From Bacteroides luhongzhouii (lineage in GTDB: Bacteria; Bacteroidota; Bacteroidia; Bacteroidales; Bacteroidaceae), in the NCBI RefSeq assembly GCF_009193295.2, contig NZ_CP059973.1, forward strand, positions 3,286,001 through 3,350,000: a stretch of 64,000 nucleotides of DNA, given 5' to 3'. Each line of letters opens with the position of its first letter. Positions within the stretch are counted from its first letter, which is position 1. Below are positions 17,256-27,125 of this stretch, in pieces. The notes beneath the pieces are model-generated. The model was not told the origin of the DNA, searched no databases, and was given only the letters and a program-made list of their open reading frames with translations. The position numbers were made by a program, and so were the translations under genes.

Positions 17256-20200
17256 ATGAATTTATATCTAAAAACAGCTAAAAGTACACTAATTATTTGC
17301 TGCTTGTTTATACTACAAACAGCAGTATTTGCCCAAAGTAATATTCGTATTACTATAAAAAATGCAGAAATCACTTTGCAGAATGCACTAATCGAAGTTG
17401 AAAAACAATCCAAATTATCTGTTGCTTATAATCAGTCTCAACTTTCAGATAAGCGACAATTATCCTTGAATATTGTCAATCAACCACTAGAAGCCGCTCT
17501 AAATACAATTTTGAAAGGAACCGGATTTTCTTATAAATTGACTGATAAGTACATCATGATTGTTCCTGAGAAAAAGGAAACGAACTCTCAGACTACAAAG
17601 ACTGTAAAAGGAAAAATTGTTGATGAGAAGGGAGAACCTTTGATTGGCGTGAATGTAGCAGTGGATGGTACTAATACTGGTACCATCACCGATTTGGATG
17701 GAAATTTCTCTATGTCAGTTTTGGCTAATTCTACTTTGAAAGTATCTTATATTGGATATGCCACTCAGTTAATAGCCGTTTCCGGAAAGGATTTTTATAG
17801 TATAACCATGCGTCCGGATAATGAAGTGTTGGATGAGGTGGTCGTTACTGCTTTGGGTATCAAACGCGAAGTAAAATCATTGACCTATAATGTACAAGAA
17901 ATGAAAGCTGCCGATCTTACTACTGTAAAGGATGCTAGCTTCATGAATAGCCTGGCAGGTAAGATTGCCGGTGTGACTATTAATCAAAGTGCGTCCGGTA
18001 TTGGTGGTTCCACCCGTGTTGTGATGCGTGGTTTGAAATCTATAACGAATGACAACAATGCTTTATATGTAATCGACGGTATTCCTATGGCTTCTATGCG
18101 TTCTAATCAGGAAAAAAGCTTTTATGAGAATGCCGATGGAGGAGATAGTGATGGGATTTCCAGTATAAATCCGGATGATATCGAGTCAATGTCCGTATTG
18201 ACGGGTGCGGCGGCTGCAGCTCTTTATGGTTCGCAGGGTGCCAATGGTGTTGTGCTGATTACAACAAAAAAAGGAGAAGAAGGGAAATTGAGAATTAATT
18301 ACTCCAACGATACTCAGTTTATGAGTCCGTTGGTAATGCCTGAATTTCAAACAACTTATGGATCGGTGGAAGGTGAATTTGCCAGTTGGGGAGCTAAAAA
18401 GGATGCCACATGGGAACCTAAAGATTTCTTTCAAACAGGGTTCACAGAAACGAACTCGTTAGGTTTGTCCGCAGGTAATGACCGCAATCAGACTTATTTT
18501 TCAGCAGCATCGACTAATGCGCGCGGTATTATACCTAATAATACTTATAACCGGTATAATTTTACCTTGCGTAATACCACTGAATTAATAAAAGATAAAT
18601 TGACATTGGACATGAGTGCTTCTTATGTGATCACCAATGACAATAATATGATGTCTCAGGGGCAGTACCATAATCCTCTTGTGGCGTTATACCTTATGCC
18701 CAGAGGGGATGATTTGAATAAGTATAAAGTATATGAACGTTATAATAGTGAGAAATATTATGATGTGCAATACTGGCCTTATGGTAATCAGGGAATGGCA
18801 ATCGAAAATCCGTATTGGATTGTAAATCGTGAGAATATGAGTAATCATAAATCACGTTATATGTTCTCGGCAAATTTGAATTATAAGGTGTTTGACTGGA
18901 TGAATGTTGTTGGCCGTATGCGTATAGATAATAGCAATGACACCTATGAACGTAAAATTGCGGCCTCTTCCGACCAATTGTTTGCATCAGAGTATGGTAA
19001 TTATATGAATATGAAGTCGGGATATAAAAATACCTACGGTGATGTTATGGCCCAAGTTAACAAGCGTTGGGAGAATTGGGGAATTACAGCAAACCTAGGT
19101 GCCAGTTTCAATCATCAAACCTATGAAATGACGAATTATGAAGGGCATCTGGCGAGTGTTCCTAACTTTTTCTCTTTTAACAATATAAGTAAGAATGGTG
19201 CAAATACTAAGGCCGAACAGGGCGGATATATAGATAATAATCAGGCCGTGTTTGCAACTTTCCAATTAGGATATAAGAGTTGGGCATATCTGGATTTGAC
19301 TGCCCGTAATGACTGGTTCTCTACTCTCGCTAATACTGATAATGAGAGAAGCGGGTTCTTTTATCCGTCGGTAGGGGTATCGGCAGTTGTTAGTGAGATT
19401 GTTGATTTGTCAAAAGCATATATCTCCTTTTTAAAAGTCAGAGCTTCATATAGTGAAGTTGGTAATCCTCCGATGCGACAGATTACGATGCCTACATATA
19501 CTATAAAAGATGGTGTTGTCAATACCTCTTCAAGATTATTGAATCCTGACCTGAAACCTGAACGTACAAAATCGGTAGAGGTAGGTATGAACCTGAAAAT
19601 GTTTCAGAATTTGCTGAATATTGATCTTACCTATTATAATAGTAATACCTACAACCAGTTTATTAATTATACCATGCCGCCAAGTACAGGTTACAGTGAT
19701 TATATGCTGAATGGCGGTAAGGTAAACAACTGGGGGATTGAGGCTCGTTTGGGTATCAATACCAATCTTGGGCCTGTGAAATGGAATTCAAATCTGACTT
19801 TCACAATGAATCGTAATAAGGTTGTCTATCTGTTGCCTGGTGGTGCTACCAACCCAATTACAGGAGAACCTATTTCCATTACAGAAATAGAGCCTTTCAA
19901 TCCTCAAGGAAGCTATAAGATGATAGTGAAAGAGGGAGGTACTTTGAGTGATATTTATGTGACAGGGTTGAAGATGGACTATTTGGGCAATATCAAAGTT
20001 GACGCGAATACCGGTGCTATTGAAGCTGATCCGAACACCTGGATAAAAGCCGGTAGTGCGGCACCCCGATTCAATTGGGGATGGAACAACAGTTTTAGTT
20101 GGAAAGGAATTAATCTTAGTTTCTTGATTGATGCTCGTATCGGTGGAGTAGGTGTTTCGGCTACACAAGCTAAGATGGATTATTATGGAACTTCTAAAAC

Positions 20201-20561
20201 ATCGGCTATAGCACGTGATAATGGTGGAGTAAACCTTAATAGCGGTCGGGTGACTGCAAAAGATTATTATAATGTGCTCGGTAATGGTTCGACCGGAGTC
20301 CTGTCAAACTACGTCTATAGTATGACGAATGTACGGCTTAGAGAAGCGACTTTAGGATATACTTTCCCGACAAAATGGTTTGGTAACCAGATACAAAATC
20401 TGACAGTGTCGCTCATTGGCAAAAATCTATTCATGTTCCACAATAAGGCACCTTTTGATCCGGAGTTATCTGCTTCTACGGGTACATATTATCAAGGGTT
20501 TGATTATTTTATGCAACCAAGTGTACGTAGCATTGGGTTTAGTGTGAAATTCCAATATTAA
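17256..20561 (+). CDS. SusC-like TonB-dependent transporter with STN domain, locus 2
   Basis: This 1101-residue outer-membrane transporter has a signal peptide to about residue 26 (AVFAQ). An STN domain (about 28-100) follows, then a carboxypeptidase-regulatory-like domain (about 113-195, GEPLIGVNVAVDG and GTITDLDGNF). The plug begins VVTALGIKREVKSLTYNVQE and contains SGIGGSTRVVMRG and GSQGANGVVLITT. The barrel ends SIGFSVKFQY. Sequence and architecture are close to the SusC of locus 1, so the two loci are paralogues. susD begins 23 bases after its stop. The STN domain makes it the likely sensor for the FecR protein at 16092. Confidence 0.96.
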   Translation: MNLYLKTAKSTLIICCLFILQTAVFAQSNIRITIKNAEITLQNALIEVEKQSKLSVAYNQSQLSDKRQLSLNIVNQPLEAALNTILKGTGFSYKLTDKYIMIVPEKKETNSQTTKTVKGKIVDEKGEPLIGVNVAVDGTNTGTITDLDGNFSMSVLANSTLKVSYIGYATQLIAVSGKDFYSITMRPDNEVLDEVVVTALGIKREVKSLTYNVQEMKAADLTTVKDASFMNSLAGKIAGVTINQSASGIGGSTRVVMRGLKSITNDNNALYVIDGIPMASMRSNQEKSFYENADGGDSDGISSINPDDIESMSVLTGAAAAALYGSQGANGVVLITTKKGEEGKLRINYSNDTQFMSPLVMPEFQTTYGSVEGEFASWGAKKDATWEPKDFFQTGFTETNSLGLSAGNDRNQTYFSAASTNARGIIPNNTYNRYNFTLRNTTELIKDKLTLDMSASYVITNDNNMMSQGQYHNPLVALYLMPRGDDLNKYKVYERYNSEKYYDVQYWPYGNQGMAIENPYWIVNRENMSNHKSRYMFSANLNYKVFDWMNVVGRMRIDNSNDTYERKIAASSDQLFASEYGNYMNMKSGYKNTYGDVMAQVNKRWENWGITANLGASFNHQTYEMTNYEGHLASVPNFFSFNNISKNGANTKAEQGGYIDNNQAVFATFQLGYKSWAYLDLTARNDWFSTLANTDNERSGFFYPSVGVSAVVSEIVDLSKAYISFLKVRASYSEVGNPPMRQITMPTYTIKDGVVNTSSRLLNPDLKPERTKSVEVGMNLKMFQNLLNIDLTYYNSNTYNQFINYTMPPSTGYSDYMLNGGKVNNWGIEARLGINTNLGPVKWNSNLTFTMNRNKVVYLLPGGATNPITGEPISITEIEPFNPQGSYKMIVKEGGTLSDIYVTGLKMDYLGNIKVDANTGAIEADPNTWIKAGSAAPRFNWGWNNSFSWKGINLSFLIDARIGGVGVSATQAKMDYYGTSKTSAIARDNGGVNLNSGRVTAKDYYNVLGNGSTGVLSNYVYSMTNVRLREATLGYTFPTKWFGNQIQNLTVSLIGKNLFMFHNKAPFDPELSASTGTYYQGFDYFMQPSVRSIGFSVKFQY

Positions 20562-20583
20562 TTAACCAGAAAGGAATAATACA

Positions 20584-22185
20584 ATGAAAAGATTAGGAAA
20601 AATAAGACGTATAGTATGTACATTGGGAGTAGCTATGATGATTACTTCATGTACTGATAATTATAAAGAATGGAATACCAACCCTACTGAAGTTCCTGAA
20701 GACATGTTAGTCGGATTGATGAAAATCGGTAACTTCTTTCCTGCTATGCAGATGGACGTAATACCTACCAGTGATGTCGATGCTAATCAGTTTCAACGTG
20801 CTCAAAATTTGTGTGGGGATATGCATTCCGGTTATATGACTCCGATCGGTACGTGGGGGACGAGCTCTGCAGTTCATTATAATTTGCGATATGACAAATG
20901 GAATGATGTTGCTTTTGAAGTGGCATTTACTAATGTGATGCCGGCCTGGAAACAGATCCGGGATAATGGCAAGGAGGAATTCCCGGAGGCTTATGCGGTT
21001 GCGCAGATATTGAAGGTGGCAACTATGCATCGAGTAACAGATATATACGGACCTTTGCCTTATTTGCAATATGGTCACGGGGGATTAGAAACTCCTTATG
21101 ATTCGCAGGAAGATATCTATAAATCTTTTTTTATAGACTTGGATGAAGCAATAGCAGAGTTGCAGAATTATATTGCTATCCATCCGGGAAGTAAACCTTT
21201 AAATAAATATGACCTGGTATATGGTGGTGATTTTACTAAATGGTTGAAGTTCGCAAATTCCTTAAAACTACGTTTGGCTATGCGCACATATTATGTGAAT
21301 GGATTTGAGGTGAATGGAAAAACTTCACGGAAATTAGCCGAAGAAGCAGTAAAAGACGGAGTTATTACAGAAAATGCTGAAAATGCTTTGTTGCAATCCG
21401 GAAACGGAATCTCGGTATTCCATCCGTTGAAAATTTGTTGGGACAATTATTCGGATGTACGTATGGGAGCTGATATTGAGTCTATAATGAAGGGATATAA
21501 CGATCCCCGTCTTTCTAAATATTTTCAGGAATCAGAATATGGAGACGCCAGTGATAAATTTCATGGTGCCCGGTTGGGAGTCAATGTTACGGACAAGAAA
21601 AATTATGTCAAGTTGTCTTCTCCGAATATATTTGCCGAAAGCCCCGTTCAATGGATGTGTGCAGCGGAAATTTATTTTTTGCGTGCAGAAGGAAAACTCC
21701 ATGGCTGGAATATGGGTGGTGAAGTTGAAGAACTGTATAAGGCAGGTATCACGAAATCTTTTGAACAATGGGGAGTTGCTTTAGGTGATTATTTGACAAG
21801 AGGTGATACGTATAAACCTGTACGGTTTACTGCGCCATCGGGAACATTGGGTAGTGTGGCCGCAGCATCAACGATTACCATTGCATGGAATGAAAATGAT
21901 GTGGCGGATAAGAAGCTGGAACGTATTATTACGCAAAAGTGGATTGCCATGTTTCCGGAAGGACAAGAAGCTTGGAGTGAATATCGTCGCACCGGTTATC
22001 CCAAGTTGTTTGATTTGTATGGTACGAATGCTAGTGCAGGGCAGGTAGATAAGTCCGGTCCCCGTCGTATTCCATTCCCATCTACAGAGTATGATACAAA
22101 TACAACGGAGGTCAATAAAGCCGTGACTGATTTTCTTGGTGGTAATGACTATGGAAATGTAAAGTTGTGGTGGGATAAGAAATAA
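20584..22185 (+). CDS. SusD-like substrate-binding lipoprotein (SusD-like_2 type), locus 2
   Basis: This 533-residue lipoprotein (ITSC, Cys23) is the partner of the SusC encoded 23 bases upstream. Its segments MHRVTDIYGPLPYLQY, FANSLKLRLAMRTYY, AAEIYFLRAEGKLHGWN and TQKWIAMFPEGQEAWSEY parallel those of the locus 1 protein, placing both in the SusD-like_2 branch. It would bind glycans at the surface and close over the transporter. Nothing in the frame is broken. Confidence 0.95.
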   Translation: MKRLGKIRRIVCTLGVAMMITSCTDNYKEWNTNPTEVPEDMLVGLMKIGNFFPAMQMDVIPTSDVDANQFQRAQNLCGDMHSGYMTPIGTWGTSSAVHYNLRYDKWNDVAFEVAFTNVMPAWKQIRDNGKEEFPEAYAVAQILKVATMHRVTDIYGPLPYLQYGHGGLETPYDSQEDIYKSFFIDLDEAIAELQNYIAIHPGSKPLNKYDLVYGGDFTKWLKFANSLKLRLAMRTYYVNGFEVNGKTSRKLAEEAVKDGVITENAENALLQSGNGISVFHPLKICWDNYSDVRMGADIESIMKGYNDPRLSKYFQESEYGDASDKFHGARLGVNVTDKKNYVKLSSPNIFAESPVQWMCAAEIYFLRAEGKLHGWNMGGEVEELYKAGITKSFEQWGVALGDYLTRGDTYKPVRFTAPSGTLGSVAAASTITIAWNENDVADKKLERIITQKWIAMFPEGQEAWSEYRRTGYPKLFDLYGTNASAGQVDKSGPRRIPFPSTEYDTNTTEVNKAVTDFLGGNDYGNVKLWWDKK

Positions 22186-22211
22186 TTAATCACGTATTTA
22201 ATTTTATTATT

Positions 22212-23162
22212 ATGAATAAAATAATTAATAGAATCTTTTGTTTTTTCGTATTGGCTATAATTATAATAGCATGTGATACAGAAATAGAAAATATTCCACT
22301 TCAAAAGCCTGTAGTGCGCGATGCTCAATATTACGAAAATTTGAGAGCTTATAAAAAGTCCAAACATCAGTTGGCTTTTGGATGGTTCGGAGGTTGGAAA
22401 GCAACCGGAACGTCTCCGGTAAAATATTTGCGTAACTTGCCCGATAGTGTAGATGTGGTATCTATTTGGGGAACTTGGCATAGTTTGACCCCTGCACAGA
22501 TTGAAGACTTGAAATATGTGCAAGAAGTATACGGTACCAAGGTGACATTTACTATCTTTTCCCATAATATGGCTAACTTTCCCGGTAACTTTGAAAATGT
22601 AGCGGAAAATATTCCAGCCGTAGCAAAGGCTGTGGCTGACAGTGTTTTCAAATATGGATATGATGGGGTTGACTTTGACCATGAGTGTAGTGGAAGTGAT
22701 TTATTCAATAAGGCAGTGAATATGACTACTCTATTGAGAGAAATGCGTGCTAATCTGGGAGAAGACAAGCTTATTTGTGTAGATGGATTCATTGAAAAAA
22801 TCACAGAAGAAGGATGGCAATATGCTGATTATGCAGTTGCGCAGGCATATGGTACTTCCAGACCGTCCTCACTGCAAAGTAGGTTTAATACAGTGAGTAA
22901 ATATATTGCTCCGGAGCGCTTTATAGCTACGGAAAATTTTGAAAGTTATTGGTCAACGGGAGGAGTTGACTACGCTGATCCGGAACTGGGCACTATTCCT
23001 TCTTTGATTGGAATGGCACGTTGGCAGCCGGAAAATATAACGGAAAATCAACATAAAGGAGGAGTGGGAAGTTATCATATGGAATATGAGTACAACCATA
23101 CGGATATTGAATATAAATATCTTCGTGAAGCTATTCAGATAATGAATCCTGCAAAGAAATAA
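22212..23162 (+). CDS. GH18-family lipoprotein, locus 2
   Basis: This 316-residue lipoprotein (IIAC, Cys21) has a GH18 barrel. The active-site strand reads DGVDFDHE, so the DxxDxDxE acids are all kept (D151, D154, D156, E158), but the residue before the catalytic Glu is His rather than the Tyr or Trp seen in many relatives. It is similar to the locus 1 GH18 over its length (KSKHQLAFGWFG and LPDSVDVVSIWG against NSDHKIFFAWMN and IPDSLDIVSFFT). It may be an endo-N-acetylglucosaminidase or a GH18-derived binding protein. Its stop overlaps the start of the next gene by one base (TAATG), which implies translational coupling. Confidence 0.86.
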   Translation: MNKIINRIFCFFVLAIIIIACDTEIENIPLQKPVVRDAQYYENLRAYKKSKHQLAFGWFGGWKATGTSPVKYLRNLPDSVDVVSIWGTWHSLTPAQIEDLKYVQEVYGTKVTFTIFSHNMANFPGNFENVAENIPAVAKAVADSVFKYGYDGVDFDHECSGSDLFNKAVNMTTLLREMRANLGEDKLICVDGFIEKITEEGWQYADYAVAQAYGTSRPSSLQSRFNTVSKYIAPERFIATENFESYWSTGGVDYADPELGTIPSLIGMARWQPENITENQHKGGVGSYHMEYEYNHTDIEYKYLREAIQIMNPAKK

Positions 23163-24307
23163 TGTCTAAAAAGAAAAAAGATATGAAGGTAAAATACATA
23201 TTATTGACTATATTTTGGGTAGGCATCCTGTCAGCCTGTACAAATGCGGAAACATTTAAAGATGTTTTATACTTTACCGGTACGGAAGATTCTCCTGCTG
23301 TTAAGTATACTATAGATGGACCGACTGAAATCGGAGTGACGGTTTCAGCTTCTTGCCAGACTATGAGTGATCAATCTATAAGAATCAAAGTAGATCCGGA
23401 TAAATTGGAAGGCTATAACGCGCTGTACGGGAAAAAATATAAAATTGTCCCGACCGAGGATTATATGTTATCCAATAATGAGATTATGTTGAAAGCTGGT
23501 GGGAACATTTCAGAACAATTAATCTTTTCTTTATTGAGGACTACAAATTTAGAAGAGGGAGTCACTTATTGTGTACCTTTGACTATCACGGATGTAACTG
23601 GAGATATGCCTGTTTTAGAGTCTTCCCGGACAATGTTTCTTGTATTGAATCAGGTGATGATTGTCAATGCCGCTACTCTTTCTCGCACTAATATGCAACT
23701 TCCTTTTGAAAGTGAACCTTCATTGGCAAGTGTTCCGCAGGTGACAATGGAAGCAAGGGTTAAGGTTAATAAGTTTGCTACGGCTAGTCCCTATATTAGT
23801 ACTGTAATAGGAGTAGAAGAGGAGTTCTTATTGCGATTTGGAGATGTTACTATTAAGCCGAATCAAATACAATTGGCAGGTGGCGGTTACCCCGTAACGG
23901 GAAAAACAGAATTTGAAGTTGACAAATGGTATCATCTTGCCGTTGTATTTGATGGTTCCAGTATTAAGCTTTATGTTAACGGTGAATTGGACGGACAAGT
24001 AGATGCGCCACGTGGACCTATTACTCTATGCGGAAATACCGATAAACGTAGATTCTGTATTGGTTCCTCGTTGAATTCCCGCTTTTTGGATGGCTCCATA
24101 AGTGAAGTCCGTGTATGGAAGAAAGCTCTGACGCAGAATGAGATTCAGAATAATATGTGTTATATTTCTCCGGATTATTATCAGGATATGATTGCTTATT
24201 GGAGATTTAATGAAGGAGAAGGTTCGGTAATCAAAGACTGGACTGGTAATGGCTGGGACATTAATAAGACTCTTAGTTGGACAGAAGGAGTACGTTGTCC
24301 CGAATAG
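23162..24307 (+). CDS. DUF1735 / LamG-domain surface lipoprotein, locus 2
   Basis: This 381-residue lipoprotein (ILSAC, Cys26) has an N-terminal DUF1735-like domain (about 30-165, including EGYNALYGKKYKIVPTEDYM) and a C-terminal LamG jelly roll (about 180-375, KWYHLAVVFDGSSIKLYVNG and DGSISEVRVWKKALTQNEI). It is the paralogue of 14112-15311. The ATG at 23162 overlaps the previous stop; a second ATG at 23183, after a purine-rich stretch, gives the same mature protein and is also plausible. A surface glycan-binding role is inferred. Confidence 0.9.
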   Translation: MSKKKKDMKVKYILLTIFWVGILSACTNAETFKDVLYFTGTEDSPAVKYTIDGPTEIGVTVSASCQTMSDQSIRIKVDPDKLEGYNALYGKKYKIVPTEDYMLSNNEIMLKAGGNISEQLIFSLLRTTNLEEGVTYCVPLTITDVTGDMPVLESSRTMFLVLNQVMIVNAATLSRTNMQLPFESEPSLASVPQVTMEARVKVNKFATASPYISTVIGVEEEFLLRFGDVTIKPNQIQLAGGGYPVTGKTEFEVDKWYHLAVVFDGSSIKLYVNGELDGQVDAPRGPITLCGNTDKRRFCIGSSLNSRFLDGSISEVRVWKKALTQNEIQNNMCYISPDYYQDMIAYWRFNEGEGSVIKDWTGNGWDINKTLSWTEGVRCPE

Positions 24308-24340
24308 AAAATCAACCAATCAATTAATAATTAGGCAAGT

Positions 24341-25366
24341 ATGAAAAAACAATTACTATATTTAATGTTTGCTATGACTGCTATATGTGCGGCTTGTAGT
24401 GATGATGACGAAATCTATCAGGCGGAGGCGGTGAAGAATCCTGTTACTGGAGTTTCTGTTGAAAATGAATTAATGACCGAAGAAGGAGTTATTACGCTTG
24501 AGGGATTAGGAACTACCACCACCTTGCATGTGAGTGTTATTCCGGACAATGCTGGCAATTTGGAGGAATACTCTTTCAGATTTGGCTCGAGCAATGTGGA
24601 AGTTTTTACTGTAGATCGGGAAGGGGTAATTACGAGTGTTGCTTCAGGTGAGGCAGAACTGACTGTTACATTGGTGGATAACGCAAATGTGGTGAGGTTT
24701 CAGTCCAAATATAGAGTAGCTGTAGATTATGTGGTGAAGGTTGAGGAAATCATTGTGGCTGGTGGATTTGAGAGTTTGAGCCTGAAAGTAGGTGATACTT
24801 TCGATTTGAATGCTAATCTCACCGTATTACCGGATAATGCGGCTGATAAATCTGTCTCTTATAATTTGAAAGAAGGAAATGAAGTCATTTCATTGGATAA
24901 TGGCATAATTGAAGCTCTTGGAACGGGTGTTGCGGTTATTGAGATAATAGCGAATGATGATAGCGGAGTTTCCAAAGAACTTACGATAGAGGTAAAAGAT
25001 GCATCTGATATAGATGTGCATTTCAAATTCACAACGGCACAGTGCCAGTCTATGGAGGGTAATTTGGTGCTGATTCTTATGGATGAGCCTGGTAATATGG
25101 CAGCGATTTTAATCAAGCAGTCGGCTTTACTTCCAGGAGAATATTCTAAAGCTCAAATAGATGAGATTTCATATGTGAACTTAAAAGCGTCAGACCTTGG
25201 TAACAATAGAAACTTTGATACTGATAACCCAGGTTCGTTTACTATCCAGTATGATGAAACGACTCGGATTTATACTATTCAAGGGGCGCTTAATTTACCG
25301 GCGAGTCTCCCACATCCCGCAATTACTATGGGCTTTGAATATACTGGTTACATAAATATACGATAG
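24341..25366 (+). CDS. Surface lipoprotein with Ig-like domains and novel C-terminal module, locus 2
   Basis: This 341-residue lipoprotein (CAAC, Cys19) is followed by SDDDE, a good surface-export signal. Two bacterial Ig-like (BIG2-type) domains occupy about 30-125 (PVTGVSVENE to KYRVAVDYV) and 130-220 (ISLDNGIIEALGTGVAVIEI). The last 115 residues form the module shared with the lipoprotein at 5440-6660, with the landmarks LLPGEYSKAQI, DNPGSFTIQY, IYTIQGALNL and GFEYTG. No enzyme motif is visible. By position at the end of the SusC/D operon it is probably a surface glycan-binding protein. Confidence 0.87.
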   Translation: MKKQLLYLMFAMTAICAACSDDDEIYQAEAVKNPVTGVSVENELMTEEGVITLEGLGTTTTLHVSVIPDNAGNLEEYSFRFGSSNVEVFTVDREGVITSVASGEAELTVTLVDNANVVRFQSKYRVAVDYVVKVEEIIVAGGFESLSLKVGDTFDLNANLTVLPDNAADKSVSYNLKEGNEVISLDNGIIEALGTGVAVIEIIANDDSGVSKELTIEVKDASDIDVHFKFTTAQCQSMEGNLVLILMDEPGNMAAILIKQSALLPGEYSKAQIDEISYVNLKASDLGNNRNFDTDNPGSFTIQYDETTRIYTIQGALNLPASLPHPAITMGFEYTGYINIR

Positions 25367-25391
25367 ATTGTATATAAGTAGGACTTTGCTC

Positions 25392-25416
25392 TCGTTACAG
25401 ATATCCTGTAGCGAGG
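25392..25416 (+). other. Intercistronic hairpin before the sulfatase
   Basis: CTCGTTACAG (25392-25401) pairs with CTGTAGCGAG (25407-25416) through ten positions, with one G-T pair and a five-base loop. It has no T-run, so it is more likely an mRNA stability or processing element than a full terminator. Confidence 0.5.
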
Positions 25417-25464
25417 GCTGTTCCAAATAAGCAGAAGTTTTTTTGATAAAATAAAAATAATACA

Positions 25465-27030
25465 ATGAATAAAATCTTTTCACTGACTGTGTTGGGGGTA
25501 TTGGCTGCATACTCGAATGGAAAAGCTTGGGCGCAAAAGAATACAGAAAATGAACGTCCCAATATTCTTTTTATTCTAAGCGATGACCATACCTCTCAAG
25601 CATGGGGAATTTATGGAGGAATATTAGCCGATTATGTGCAAAATCCTAATATTCGCCGTTTAGCTTCCGAAGGAGTGGTGCTGGATAATTGTTTTTGTAC
25701 AAATTCAATTTCTTCACCCAGTCGGGCTTCCATTCTTACAGGGGCATATAGCCATAAGAACGGAGTATATACATTAGCCGATTCATTGGATACTTCGTTG
25801 CCTACGATTGCGACAATATTGAAGCAGGCCGGATATCAGACCGCTTTGGTAGGCAAATGGCATTTGAAGTCACAGCCACAAGGATTTGATTATTATTCAA
25901 TCTTTCACGATCAAGGTGTATATCGTGATCCCTTATTTATCAATAGTACTGATCCTTGGCCCGGTAATCGTAATTTTGGTGAGTGTATACAAGGTTTTTC
26001 GACAGATATTGTGGCAGATAAAGCAATTGAATGGATGAAAAACAGGGAGGATAAACAGCCGTTCCTGATGTGTTGCCATTTCAAGGCTACCCATGAACCG
26101 TATGATTATCCAATCAGAATGGAACATTTGTATGATGGGGTTGTTTTCCCTGAACCGGAGAACCTGATGGATTGGGGTCCCGAGACTAATGGAAGAGGTT
26201 TTGTCGGGCAAAAGTTAGAAGAAATAGGAAGACGGTGGGAATTAGCTTCTGCTGATCCTGACAAATGGTGGTGTCGTTATCCAGGATTGCCGTTTACTAC
26301 TAAAGGGATGCAGCATGCAGCCGCCCGTAAAGCCATATATCAAAAATACATTAGAGATTATTTGCGTTGTGGAGCAACAGTAGACGATAATATAGGCAAA
26401 CTGTTGTATGCCTTGGAGGATATGGGAATAGCCGATAATACAATTGTAGTATATGTTTCTGATCAAGGCTATTTCTTAGGAGAACATGGGTTCTTTGATA
26501 AGCGTATGTTTTATGAGGAAGCCGCCCGTATGCCTTTTGTTATTCGTTATCCTAAAAAACTTCCAGCTGGAAAGAGAGTGAAAGATTTAATCTTGAATAT
26601 TGATTTTGCTCCCACTTTAGCCCAGTTTGCAGGAATAAACTCGTTCGAAGGAATGCAAGGACATAGTTTTGTCGATAATCTTTGTGGGCGGACACCGGAA
26701 AACTGGCGTAAGAGTTTTTACTATCGTTACTGGACACATCACACCATTCGTCCTGCACATATGGGAATCCGTAACGAACGTTATAAACTGATTTTTTACT
26801 ATGGCGATCCATTGGATATGACAGACGGGCAGGAAGCTTCTACTAAACCAGTGTGGGATTTTTATGATTTACTGAAAGATGCGGAAGAAAATCATAATGT
26901 GTATAATGAGAAAGAATATGCTCCTGTCATTAAACAAATGAAAAAAGAAATGATCAAACTACGTATGGAAGTAGAAGATACAGATGGAAAATATCCACAA
27001 ATGCAGAAGCTTTTTGACGAATCATTTTGA
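25465..27030 (+). CDS. S1-family sulfatase, serine-type, locus 2
   Basis: This 521-residue formylglycine-dependent sulfatase has an N-terminal export signal (MNKIFSLTVLGVLAAYS, then AWAQK). The active-site signature is S-S-P-S-R at residues 83-87, so Ser83 would be the residue converted to formylglycine, the form matured by the anaerobic maturase anSME. Metal-binding LSDDH (residues 39-43) and the later SDQGYFLGEHGFFDKRM motif are present. Removing sulfate from host glycans before or after import fits the GH18-containing locus. Sub-family and the sulfate position attacked (for example GlcNAc-6-sulfate) cannot be settled here. It is the last gene of locus 2. Confidence 0.93.
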   Translation: MNKIFSLTVLGVLAAYSNGKAWAQKNTENERPNILFILSDDHTSQAWGIYGGILADYVQNPNIRRLASEGVVLDNCFCTNSISSPSRASILTGAYSHKNGVYTLADSLDTSLPTIATILKQAGYQTALVGKWHLKSQPQGFDYYSIFHDQGVYRDPLFINSTDPWPGNRNFGECIQGFSTDIVADKAIEWMKNREDKQPFLMCCHFKATHEPYDYPIRMEHLYDGVVFPEPENLMDWGPETNGRGFVGQKLEEIGRRWELASADPDKWWCRYPGLPFTTKGMQHAAARKAIYQKYIRDYLRCGATVDDNIGKLLYALEDMGIADNTIVVYVSDQGYFLGEHGFFDKRMFYEEAARMPFVIRYPKKLPAGKRVKDLILNIDFAPTLAQFAGINSFEGMQGHSFVDNLCGRTPENWRKSFYYRYWTHHTIRPAHMGIRNERYKLIFYYGDPLDMTDGQEASTKPVWDFYDLLKDAEENHNVYNEKEYAPVIKQMKKEMIKLRMEVEDTDGKYPQMQKLFDESF

Positions 27031-27055
27031 TCCCGGAGAGAAGAAAAGAACACCA

Positions 27056-27094
27056 AAAGAGAGAATATTCCTTTAAGGGAAATATCCTCTCTTT
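27056..27094. terminator. Bidirectional terminator between sulfatase and dps
   Basis: AAAGAGAG (27056-27063) pairs with CTCTCTTT (27087-27094), with further A+T pairing inside. The genes on both sides converge on it. Confidence 0.75.
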
Positions 27095-27125
27095 CTCGCT
27101 TAAAAGCCTAAACCTTTTATCTTGA

